Shown: in pieces, positions 41,476 to 52,300 of the stretch
How positions within the stretch are numbered: the first letter of the stretch is position 1
Layout: every line of letters starts with the position of its first letter
DNA from: Chrysomallon squamiferum
Lineage: Eukaryota > Mollusca > Gastropoda > Neomphalida > Peltospiridae
DNA length: 64,000 nucleotides
Direction of reading: 5' to 3'
Assembly (NCBI GenBank): GCA_012295275.1
Contig: CM022670.1
Location: forward strand, 25,601,744 to 25,665,743
Notes under the pieces: generated by a model
Told to the model about the DNA's origin: nothing
Seen by the model: only the letters and a program-made list of their open reading frames with translations
Databases searched by the model: none
Made by a program: the position numbers and the translations under genes

Positions 41476-41815
41476 GCAATAATAATAGCAGCAGCAATAA
41501 TAAAAGCAACAACAACAACAACAATATTAATAATAATAATAATAATAATAACAATAGTTTGTTTTTGTTTTTTTTATCTTTTTTTTTATTTTTTAAATTT
41601 TCTTATTTCTTTTTTTTAACAGGACCAGGCAGTGCAGATCCTGTAAAACGGCCTTTTCCGAAAACAAAGAGAAACAATGTGCTAAAGATTACAAGATCTT
41701 CGGAATGTTTGTCTACTGTGAAAACCTTGCATTAAATAGCCGAATTACGTTCCTTCCAGTTATGATTCCAACTTCATGTCAGTGCCATCAAGTCTACTGT
41801 TATAAAAATTACTAA
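39228..41815 (+). CDS. Spatzle-like gene C: GYPT-repeat secreted protein with cystine knot
   Basis: Exons 39228-39233 (Met-Lys), 39786-40387, 40701-40802, 41300-41428 and 41623-41815; about 343 residues. After the signal core (LAIVLAFIVMG) comes a polar Asn/Ser/His region, then tandem repeats of about 9-10 residues of the GYPTNSNNH / GYPTDSNNH type (genomic 39990-40270). A furin-like R-G-K-R lies at residues 178-181 immediately before the conserved Cys-Pro-Pro-Pro block. Exons 4-5 (residues about 237-343) encode ICPS, NRCWVLQN, CLTRQCRSC, CAKDY, VYCE, IPTSCQCHQVYC. Phases match the paralogues. The C-P-S...CWVLQN...YVEC...C-x-x-C spacing is the clearest match in the cluster to Spatzle domains. 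The furin site suggests a cleavable repeat-rich prodomain. Intron 2 begins with a long CT microsatellite only about 10 bases after the donor. Confidence 0.85.
40397..40652 (+). repeat. (CT)n microsatellites filling intron 2 of gene C
   Basis: CT runs at 40397-40471 and 40588-40652 with CTGT-type variants between. They occupy most of the 313-base intron in sense orientation. Confidence 0.95.
41431..41560 (+). repeat. (AAT)n/(CAA)n triplet repeats in intron 4 of gene C
   Basis: Starts directly after the exon 4 donor. Creates a poly-Asn frame that is not coding. Confidence 0.9.
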
Positions 41816-42909
41816 AAGCTGTTTTTCATTGTGCGGGCTAGAATAGGTGATATTTAGTTCGTAAATTTAAAAAAGTAAAATCAGAGTGTTTAAGATTTTT
41901 ATTCATTTTTCTTTTCTTTTTTTTTTTTTTTTTTTTTTTTTTCAACGCTTTTTTGATATGAATCAAATATTTTTATACCGTGTAGATTTAAAGTTATTTA
42001 TAAATTTCTATAAAGACCAACTTAAAACAGAAAGCGTAACATAATTTAGCTCTGCTTAATTTGATTAAATATTATAACAATCATTTGATATGCAGAACAG
42101 TGTAAAGGAAACACATATATTTTTGATGCAAAAATGATAATACATTTTAATGGCAATTAAACTGACACAATCATCTTGAACAAATAAAAAGTATTTTTAT
42201 CTTTACCAAAAACAACGTTCGGGAAGAAATATGTTAGTGCCTTTTTTTTTTCATTTTTTTTTTTTCACGAATTTGATATAAATATTCGTTTCGTAAAATG
42301 TTTAAATGTTATTTGACTTTTGCTTAAAGTTAAGTGATAAGACATTTTTCTTATCATTTAAATGATTTATCCTGCTTACGATTCAGTTGTACATACAATT
42401 TTTTTTCACTTGTCTTATATCCTAAAGTTTTGTATTCTTGTATTCCATATATAAATAAATGTTTTCTCCAGAGAAAGTTTATTGTTTGTTTCATTTTGTA
42501 AAAATGTTTTACGTCTTAAAGCGTTTCAAAAGTGGTGTATTATTTTAATTATCTTTATCAAAAATAATATTTCTTATTTTTATGTTTATGATCATAAATA
42601 GGGCCTGAGAACTGTTATTTTAACGACTGGGATTGGTAAACTTATTCATTTGAATTATCTGCACATACTTAAAATAAGTATATATAAAACGTTCAAGATA
42701 AATATCATCACACTAGGCTTCTTTATCGTACTAGGATTAAAGACCAAAGCAAATGAAAGAGACGACAAACAAGGAAAAAAAAAAAAACAAATAGCAATAA
42801 TAGATTAAACATTTTAATACAAATAAAGTAACATTCTTATTCTCACTTGACAAACCATTCATTCTCCAAAGGTATATATGTGTAGCTAATTAAAGGTGTA
42901 TTCTGCTGT
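41816..42909. other. Spacer between convergent genes C (+) and D (-)
   Basis: AT-rich. AATAAA near 42184 is a plausible end for gene C. T-runs at 41920-41942 and 42243-42264. No gene recognised. Confidence 0.6.
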
Positions 42910-43262
42910 CTATTTGTGCCAGTTTCGATAGCAGTAGACTGCCTCACAGACGCAGTTGTCAGGAATGATGATTCTCTCGTAGATTATTCTCGAGTTGATG
43001 GCATTGTTTTCACAGTAGGCATATATACCCACGTATCTGTGAGTTTTTATACAGCGAGTTTCGAAGTCACTTTTGAAAACTTGTTTACAGAAACGACACA
43101 GGCGATGTCTGTTGAATAATAATAAAAAAAAAGTAGCATAAGAAATAACTGGTTTAGGATGTTACATTTAAAATAAAGAAAGAAAAAGAAAGAAAGATAA
43201 GAACATGAAGTACTACTACTTATTAGTTCCTCTTCTATTACTAATACTACTACTACTACTAC

Positions 43263-43294
<32 letters not shown>

Positions 43295-43303
43295 TAATAA
43301 TAA

Positions 43304-43344
<41 letters not shown>

Positions 43345-44578
43345 TTAATATTAATAATAATCAGTAAAAAAAGGAACAAACAGAAGAATAGTGATGATTA
43401 TGATAACAGTTATAATATTAATAAGATTATAACAGTAATAATCTAACGCTGAAGAATATTATTTAGAAACATCAGTCTAGCATATATATGTATTTTTAAT
43501 ATAAAGAAAGTGCAAAAATTATGAAGAAAAAATCAACAACAACTAAAGTCATACTTTACCCAAAAAATTAACACACTAAACTTTCGTCTAATAAATATAT
43601 CTCTGTTCAAAGATTGTAACATATCGTGTCAACATATGATAAGGATATTTCCAATTTTAGAATTACAAAAAAACAACAACACGAAACTTACAGGCAAGTG
43701 ACAAAGAAAACAGGCTCCTGAAACTCTTGAAGAAACCAGCATTTTCCGGCGTTGTTGGTGTTGGTACTAAAATAACTGTAAAGTCTCTCTGTTGTTTTGT
43801 TGCAAGTACTTTTGACGTGACCCAGTCTGTACAGAAATTTGGAAAAATAAAATGACTGTGTTTTCAGTGAGTTAGGTATTTCAGTGATGTTAACTGACAT
43901 ATATACTATAATTACCTTTAGATTACATCCTTTTGCTGATATAATATTTTTAAGATGAAACTGTAAAGTAGATTAATTTATATAATTACCAGTACACCTG
44001 CATCATTATTGCTAAAAACATCATTAAGTGCATATGTATGCAGATAACCATGTCATGTGCACTGTAAGATGTAAATACTAAATAAATAGAAAGGCGGTTG
44101 ATAAACGGATCCTGGAAACGCTTTTCAACATACGCAATAAAGAGGATTGATCTATGGACCCGTTATGCCTCTCGATGTTTTCTTTTTTACTACTGAGAAC
44201 ATCATGAACGTTTGTTAAGCTTTACTGAGCTTCTGTTCTGTTCATGCTTCAAATAGACTCGAGTGAAGAAAATTCTTACGTAGGATTTACAGCTGGTAGC
44301 ATTGGAGAGCTGTGGGGCGTGTTCGTCCTCAGTAGACAGTTAGCTAGTTCAGGTCTGTTGATTAATTCTGCATTAATATCAACGCTGAAAATAAACAAGG
44401 CGAAGAGGATAAAATAGTACTGTTATTCACTATATTTATATATATAAATACATAGATAGATAAATAGACAGACAGACATACAGTCAGATAGATAGATAGA
44501 TAGATAGATAGGTAGATAGGTAGGTAGCACGGTACATATATATATATACCGAAAGAGAAAGAAAAGAGACTGACAGAC

Positions 44579-44671
<93 letters not shown>

Positions 44672-44842
44672 TTTAAAAGTAGAATAAAAGTAGGAAAATA
44701 CCTAGAATGATATTACTTTGTACAAACTGAAATAATTAAGAACATAGAGATTAGAATCCAGACGTAATTATTATAAACATAATAGATAACTATCTCTGCC
44801 TCTCATTCTCTCTCTCTCTCTCTTTCTCTCAATGTCTCTCTC

Positions 44843-44873
<31 letters not shown>

Positions 44874-46324
44874 TTTCTTTCAGATTCTAATCCAACTTAA
44901 TATACTTACACTGGATAGCCAACTGGGTTAGCACTCCACATATAAGTGGAATCATACAATGTTTGGTTTGGACAAAACCTGTTTGCATCATTTCCCATGT
45001 ACGGATTTATATTGTACGTATTTCCCTGATTTGCAAAATTTCCTCCGTGTTGATTGTTGTAACCAGTCATTCCTCCTCCGAGGATACTATAGCCGCCTTG
45101 TCCAACGTTATTCAAGTTGTAACCATTACCTCCACGATTACGTGTATTGTAACCATTATTTAAGTTATTGTTCGAGTTGTATCCGTTATTTGTGTTGTAA
45201 CCGCTACCAATGTGATTGTTGTTGAAACCATGTCCAGCATTATTAGTGTTGTAACCATGAACTACGTTGTTTGTATTGTAGCGTTGGCCAACATTGTTTG
45301 TGTTGTATCCTTGACCAACATTGTTTGTGTTGTATCCTTGACCAACATTGTTTGTGTTGTATCCTTGACGACCAACATTGTTTGTGTTGTATCCTTGACC
45401 AGCATTGTTTGTGTTGTATCCTTGACCAACATTGTTTGTGTTGTATCCTTGACCAGCATTGTTTGTGTTGTATCCTTGACCAACATTATTTGTGTTGTAT
45501 CCTTGACGACCAACATTGTTAGTGTTGTATCCCTGTCTAGGATTGTTACCTGTTTGATGAATGTTAGCACTGCTGTAACCACTGGAGCTATGATATCCAC
45601 TTGTTCTCGGAACATGGCCATGGAAATGAAAACCAAAGAAAGCAGATTTCTTCGGGTTTACCGTTGTTGTTATTGCTGGTATTACTGCTGTCGCTGTCAT
45701 ATAAGAAGTCGTCGCCGTGTTATTCGCAGACACTGCAGACGTACACGATAGAAGAACGACACACCAAACTGCTATTATCATCTGAAATAAAATTAATTCA
45801 ATTAGCATATTTTCATATAAAAGAATAAAAGAATACTGGATAGCTGAATCCTAACAGACGCGAGATCAATATTCTTCACAGTTCTCATTTTGCTATTTTC
45901 CATTATAACCGATTTCCCACGTCTCTTTAACCTGATACAGTCCTGATCTGCGCTGGTTTTAAGATCCATTTCCAACCAGTACAACGTACTAATAAATCAA
46001 AGGCTTTTATTTGGACTTTTCTTTCTGTGGAAACATGAATCTAAAAAGATCTCCTGCTGCCAGTGTGTTAATAACAGATAATGGGGCGCAAGAGCGTCTT
46101 TATCAATATTACTTTAAACACGTAAATATTTTATACCTGATAATTATTAATAATATAAAGTGCCGAGCTGTCATTAAACAAAAATTAGTTCCTAAATCAA
46201 CTGAATGAGTATACCCTCAGTGAATTAAATTAGTAGTATGTTTATAACTGTACTAATCAGTAACTAAATAATATGTATAATATATATATTACAGAAAGAC
46301 TTAAACTAATTTGCTTACCCGCAT
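42910..46324 (-). CDS. Spatzle-like gene D: GYNTNN-repeat secreted protein with cystine knot
   Basis: Minus-strand exons in order: 46324-46319 (Met-Arg), 45781-44910, 44384-44280, 43826-43692 and 43108-42910; about 438 residues. A signal core (IIAVWCVVLLSCTSAVSA) is followed by a Thr-rich patch, then about 15 or more tandem repeats of the nine-residue type GQGYNTNNV/A, then Gly/Asn/Tyr-rich sequence and the conserved F-C-P-N-Q...GYPV block. Exon 3 has the A-E-L-I-N-R motif. Exons 4-5 (residues about 328-438) give KCWFLQEF, CLHRLCRFC, CIKTH, YAYCE, IPDNCVCEAVYC. Phases match genes A, B, C and F. It is the only knot gene of the cluster on the minus strand. No RxxR site appears before the knot block, so processing may differ from gene C. 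Likely extracellular. Confidence 0.85.
43259..43355 (+). repeat. (TAA)n triplet repeats in intron 4 of gene D
   Basis: ACT then AAT triplets within the intron between exons 4 and 5. The minus-strand poly-Ile/Leu frame is spurious. Confidence 0.9.
44585..44872 (-). repeat. Opposed (GA)n and (CT)n tracts in intron 2 of gene D
   Basis: On the plus strand a GA run of about 85 bases (44585-44669) is followed by CT-rich runs at 44810-44872. In the minus-strand pre-mRNA this gives a GA tract followed by a CU tract that could pair. Confidence 0.9.
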
Positions 46325-46386
46325 GTCTAGTTATTCACAGTGTTCTGTGGTTGAAATGAACTGTTTTTGCCTCTATCATTTATATA
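46319..46386 (-). promoter_or_regulatory. TATA box and first exon region of gene D
   Basis: On the minus strand TATATAAA lies at 46386-46379, about 55 bases upstream of the ATG at 46324. The two-codon exon ends at 46319, followed by gtaagc. Confidence 0.6.
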
Positions 46387-48021
46387 CACAACCAACAAGT
46401 TAATTTTCCTTTACTTTGATTTTCTTTAATAACCTTTTAATTCTGTTGTAAAGCCTTTTCTCGAACTTTTCAATCTCACCAATTGTGTTGAAAACGAAAT
46501 TACATTTTTATATTCACTGTTTTGTATAAAAAGGATTTGCGAATTAAAAATGATAGAAAATATAAATGATTTATACTGATATCTTGGTGTGTCGTATATG
46601 TCATATGCTACACCGACATGGGAATATTAAATATTCTGACACCTTTACACTGACATAGATATCCTTTGTTAACATAACTCATTCAGCGGTGTTAGCGATT
46701 AAGTAACAGACACTTTGTCCACTTTAGCTTTCACTTTGAGTGGCTTTTTATTGAATTTATAATAATATATGTATGGTAAACATTAAATTCTCAATGATTA
46801 ATGTGCCGTTTTGGTACGGAGTGAGATCAAATTCTAGTGCAGAAAATTAATGATTAATAATAACTTTGTAAAGGGAAAATAATAAAGAACTAATTACACC
46901 ACGAAATTAATAATAACTACATCACTTTGGTTTGGTGTTTTGCAGTTACATATATTAACATGAGACAAATAATAACTACATATTTACACACCATCCAAAG
47001 AGGGTAAGGCATTAAGCTAAAATAGAAATATTTAACTCTAATATGTATATGAATATGATACTTAATAAGAATTATATCGAAGTGCAGTATGTACACATGC
47101 GCACGCGCAGCTCTTAAGCAAAATAAATATTGGAATAAGATTCAAAAGTTTCATATCAGAAGTGACTAGGAATAATCCATATGATTCTACTGTACTGCAA
47201 CTATTCAAATAGTACTGCTGCATCTGCTATTGTAACTACTGCTACTACTACGACAAGTGCTACGTTTACAAGTGCCACTACTGCTTGCATTCCACGAACA
47301 CCGCCACTATCCCACTACTGTGGATGGTCCAACTTCAGCTACCACCACGATTGCTATTACTTCTAATACTACTACTATTCCTATAACTACTAATACTAGC
47401 AGTAGTAATAATTAATAATAATAATATAGAAATAATAAATAAAAAGCAAGCAAAGAAACAAATAAACAAAAATAGCAGTAAATATTTAAATAAATAAATA
47501 AAAGTCACTTAAATTCACATTGTGGTGAAGATATCGTATACTATTAATTAATCTTCTGTTAGATATGGGCATAAAAGTCACTTTCAAAGAATTATCTGTT
47601 AAGGAATCAATATATCTTTATAAATAATTATTTTTGTCACACGTACTGTGTTCGACACTTATAATTTATCATTTTCAACTAACAACTGCAAAGACATTAA
47701 GTACTAACAGCAACAAATTACCACTGGAAACATTTCATTTGTTCATGGAGTAACTGTCATGAAAGAAAACGTTTATAGTCTTTCTTATCATTTCTTCATA
47801 AAAAATATAAAATTCCTTTCAAATATTGCATCATTATAAACATTTTCGAATCGTTTATTTAAAGTTTTATTGGATAAATTGTCATATTAAAGAAAACCAA
47901 AGGAAATAAATAAAATAATTTTAAATATAAATAAATAAATAACGAAAAAACTAGTTGTTACGACTGAAATACAGTCCAGATGAATGAATTGTAATAATCA
48001 TAAATCTTGTTGTTGAGAATA
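46387..48021. other. Divergent intergenic region between genes D (-) and E (+)
   Basis: AT-rich spacer of about 1.6 kb. A short Ser/Thr/Ala frame at 47.2-47.37 kb is built from ACT/GCT-type triplets and is not supported as a gene. AAT/AAAT runs at 47408-47510. No exon recognised. Confidence 0.6.
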
Positions 48022-48028
48022 TATAAAC
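48022..48028 (+). promoter_or_regulatory. TATA box of gene E
   Basis: TATAAAC about 95 bases upstream of the Met-Lys exon at 48117, the same spacing as in the knot genes. Confidence 0.5.
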
Positions 48029-48116
48029 TGTTTGTAAAATGTCCAGATATAAATCTACTTGTAGTAATTCTGATGCATTTTAGAAGCGAAGTTTATATGA
48101 GGAAAGAGGGGTAATT

Positions 48117-49305
48117 ATGAAGGTAGGCAAAATTTATAAATTATTATTATTATTATTATTATTATTATCATCATCATCATCATCAACATCATCATCGTCG
48201 TCGTCAGCGTCTTCATTTTTATCATCTTTTTCTATCATCATCATAATATTTTTGTCATCATAATTTTGATTTCTTGTTATAGAGAATTGCTTAAAACCTA
48301 TTCCAGGTTACGTTAGCGCTTTGTTCCATCGTATTCATAGTACCATCGCAGAATTTTTCTGCAACGGTAGCAACAGCAGCTGAAGCTAAAGACTTAGCTG
48401 AATGCAGCTTTGGTGATGTTGTTTCCGATGGGATTTATCTAAAGGGAAATGACTTTCTCATAAAAGAAAAAACAAATCTTTACAACAACTGCAGAAACAA
48501 GAACAAAACAAAATTGGAACTGATCAAACTGATCCAATATTATGAGGGTAGAATAGGTCATAAGAAAATTGGAGTGAAAAATCATTGCAGACATGGCGAC
48601 AGAGGAAGAGGGCACCACAGCAACGTTCGCGGCAGAGGACGTCGCCGACATCGCGGAGGAAAAAGGCACCACAGCAACGTTGGCTGCAGAGGACGTCGCC
48701 GACATAGCGGAGGAAGAGGGCACCACAGCAACATTGAAGGCAGAGGACGTAGCCGACATAGCGGAGGAAAAAGGCACCACAGCAACGTTGGCTGCAGAGG
48801 ACGTCGCCGACATAGCGGAGGAAGATGGCACCACAGCAACATTGGCCGCAGAGGACGTCGCCGACATAGTGGAGGAAGAGGGCACCACAGAAACATTGGC
48901 CGCAGAGGACGTCGCCGACATCGCGGAGGAAGAGGGCACCACAGCAACATTGGCCGCAGAGGACGTCGCCGACATAGCGGAGGAAGATGGCACCACAGCA
49001 ACATTGGCCGCAGAGGACGTCGCCGACATCGCGGAGGAAGAGGGCACCACAGCAACATTGGAGGAAGAGGACGTCGCCGACATAGCGGAGGAAGAGGGCA
49101 CCACAGCAACATTGGCCGCAGAGGACGTCGCCGACATAGCGGAGGAAGATGGCACCACAGCAACATTGGCCGCAGGCAGAGGACGTCGCCGACATCGCGG
49201 AGGAAGAGGGCACCACAGCAACATTGGCCGCAGAGGACGTCGCCGACATCGCGGAGGAAGAGGGCACCACAGCAACATTGGAGGCAGAGGACGTCGCCGA
49301 CATAG
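48117..49305 (+). CDS. Gene E: secreted protein reading into the 54-bp repeat array (Arg/His/Gly repeats)
   Basis: Exon 1 at 48117-48122 (Met-Lys, then gtaggc) and exon 2 from 48307 (ccag|GTT) follow the plan of the neighbouring Spatzle-like genes. Exon 2 gives a signal core (VTLALCSIVFIVPSQ), a unique region with three cysteines (E-C-S-F, N-N-C-R, N-H-C-R) and Lys/Asn-rich sequence. It then enters the 54-bp array in the frame that yields 18-residue Arg/Gly/His repeats (type GRRRHSGGRWHHSNIGRR). As assembled, a 4-base irregularity near 49170 shifts the frame, and it stops at 49305, for about 335 residues. With different indels the same frame could run to about 54990. No knot domain was found downstream. 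The signal exon and promoter are reasonable; whether the array is translated, and in which frame, is uncertain. The downstream part could be mis-assembled. Confidence 0.45.
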
Positions 49306-52300
49306 CGGAGGAAGATGGCACCACAGCAACATTGGCCGCAGAGGACGTCGCCGACATCGCGGAGGAAGAGGGCACAACAGCAACATTGGAGGCAGAGGAC
49401 GTCGCCGACATAGCGGAGGAAGATGGCACCACAGCAACATTGGCCGCAGAGGACGTCGCCGACATAGCGGAGGAAGATGGCACCACAGCAACATTGGCCG
49501 CAGAGGACGTCGCCGACATAGCGGAGGAAGAGGGCACCACAGCAACATTGGAGGGACGTCAGAGGACGTCGCCGACATAGCGGAGGAGAAGATGGCACCA
49601 CAACAACATTGGCCGCAGAGGACGTCGCCGACATCGCGGAGGAAGAAGGGCACCACACCACAGCAACATTGGCCGCAGAGGACGTCGCCGACATAGCGGA
49701 GGAAGATGGCACCACAGCAACATTGGCCGCAGAGGACGTCGCCGACATAGCGGAGGAAGATGGCACCACAGCAACATTGGCCGCAGAGGACGTCGCCGAC
49801 ATAGCGGAGGAAGAGGGCACCACAGCAACATTGGCCGCAGAGGACGTCGCCGACATAGCGGAGGAAGATGGCACCACAGCAACATTGGCCGCAGAGGACG
49901 TCGCCGACATAGCGGAGGAAGAGGGCACCACAGCAACATTGGCCGCAGAGGACGTCGCCGACATAGCGGAGGAAGATGGCACCACAGCAACATTGGCCGC
50001 AGAGGACGTCGCCGACATCGCGGAGGAAGATGGCACCACAGCAACATTGGCCGCAGAGGACGTCGCCGACATCGCGGAGGAAGAGGGCACCACAGCAACA
50101 TTGGAGGCAGAGGACGTCGCCGACATAGCGGAAGATGAAGATGGCACCACAGCAACATTGGCCGCAGAGGACGTCGCCGACATCGCGGGAGGAAGAGGGC
50201 ACCACAGCAACATTGGCCGCAGAGGACGTCGCCGACATAGCGGAGGAAGATGGCACCACAGCAACATTGGCCGCAGAGGACGTCGCCGACATCGCGGAGG
50301 AAGAGGGCACCACAGCAACATTGGCCGCAGAGGACGTCGCCGACATAGCGGAGGAAGATGGCACCACAGCAACATTGGCCGCAGAGGACGTCGCCGACAT
50401 CGCGGAGGAAGAGGGCACCACAGCAACATTGGCCGCAGAGGACGTCGCCGACATAGCGGAGGAAGATGGCACCACAGCAACATTGGCCGCAGAGGACGTC
50501 GCCGACATCGCGGAGGAAGAGGGCACCACAGCAACATTGGCCGCAGAGGACGTCGCCGACATAGCGGAGGAAGATGGCACCACAGCAACATTGGCCGCAG
50601 AGGACGTCGCCGACATCGCGGAGGAAGAGGGCACCACAGCAACATTGGCCGCAGAGGACGTCGCCGACATCGCGGAGGAAGAGGGCACATTAGCAACATT
50701 GGAGCAACATTGGAGGCAGAGGACGTCGCCGACATAGCGGAGGAAGATGGCACCACAGCAACATTGGCCGCAGAGGACGTCGCCGACATCGCGGAGGAAG
50801 AGGGCACCACAGCAACATTGGCCGCAGAGGACGTCGCCGACATAGCGGAGGAAGATGGCACCACAGCAACATTGGCCGCAGAGGACGTCGCCGACATAGC
50901 GGAGGAAGAGGGCACCACAGCAACATTGGCCGCAGAGGACGTCGCCGACATAGCGGAGGAAGATGGCACCACAGCAACATTGGCCGCAGAGGACGTCGCC
51001 GACATCGCGGAGGAAGAGGGCACCACAGCAACATTGGCCGCAGAGGACGTCGCCGACATAGCGGAGGAAGATGGCACCACAGCAACATTGGCCGCAGAGG
51101 ACGTCGCCGACATCGCGGAGGAAGAGGGCACCACAGCAACATTGGCCGCAGAGGACGTCGCCGACATCGCGGAGGAAGAGGGCACAACAGCAACATTGGC
51201 CGCAACCGACATAGGAGGAAGGGCACCACAGCAACATTGGCCGCAGAGGACGTCGCCGACATAGCGGAGGAAGATGGCACCACAGCAACATTGGCCGCAG
51301 AGGACGTCGCCGACATAGCGGAGGAAGAGGGCACCACAGCAACATTGGCCGCAGAGGACGTCGCCGACATAGCGGAGGAAGATGGCACCACAGCAACCGC
51401 ATTGGCCGACATAGCGGAGAAGGACGTCGCCGACATCGCCGACATCGCGGAGGAAGAGGGCACCACAGCAACATTGGCCGCAGAGGACGTCGCCGACATC
51501 GCGGGAGGAAGATGGCACCACAGCAACATTGGCCGCAGAGGACGTCGCCGACATCGCGGAGGAAGATGGCACCACAGCAACATTGGCCGCAGAGGACGTC
51601 GCCGACATAGCGGAGGAAGAGGGCACCACAGCAACATTGGCCGCAGAGGACGTCGCCGACATAGCGGAGGAAGAAGCACCACAGCAACATTGCAGAGGAC
51701 GTCGCCGACATAGCAACACCACAGCAACATTGGCCGCAGAGGACGTCGCCGACATCGCGGAGGAAGAGGGCACCACAGCAACATTGGCCGCAGAGGACGT
51801 CGCCGACATAGCGGAGGAAGATGGCACCACAGTTGGCCGCAGAGGACGTCGCCGACATAGCGGAGGAAGATGGCACCACAGCAACATTGGCCGCAGAGGA
51901 CGTCGCCGACATCGCGGAGGAAGAGGGCACCACAGCAACATTGGCCGCAGAGGACGTCGCCGACATCGCGGAGGAAGATGGCACCACAGCAACATTGGCC
52001 GCAGAGGACGTCGCCGACATCGCGGAGGAAGATGGCACCACAGCAACATTGGCCGCAGAGGACGTCGCCGACATCGCGGAGGAAGATGGCACCACAGCAA
52101 CATTGGCCGCAGAGGACGAGGACGTCGCCGACATAGCGGAGGAAGATGGCAACATTGGCCGCACCGCCGACATAGCAACATTGGCCGCAGAGGACGTCGC
52201 CGACATAGCGGAGGAAGATGGCACCACAGCAACATTGGCCGCAGAGGACGTCGCCGACATCGCGGAGGAAGAGCAACATTGGCCGCAGAGGACGTCGCCG

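Noticed and set aside
45212-45751. Plus-strand Cys/Val/Leu repeat frames opposite gene D
   Set aside because: Shadow of the GYNTNN repeats of the minus-strand gene, which has a signal peptide, splice phases and a conserved C-terminal domain.
47181-47366. Ser/Thr/Ala-rich 61-codon frame
   Set aside because: Built from ACT/GCT-like triplets in spacer sequence, with no promoter, splice partner or conserved motif.
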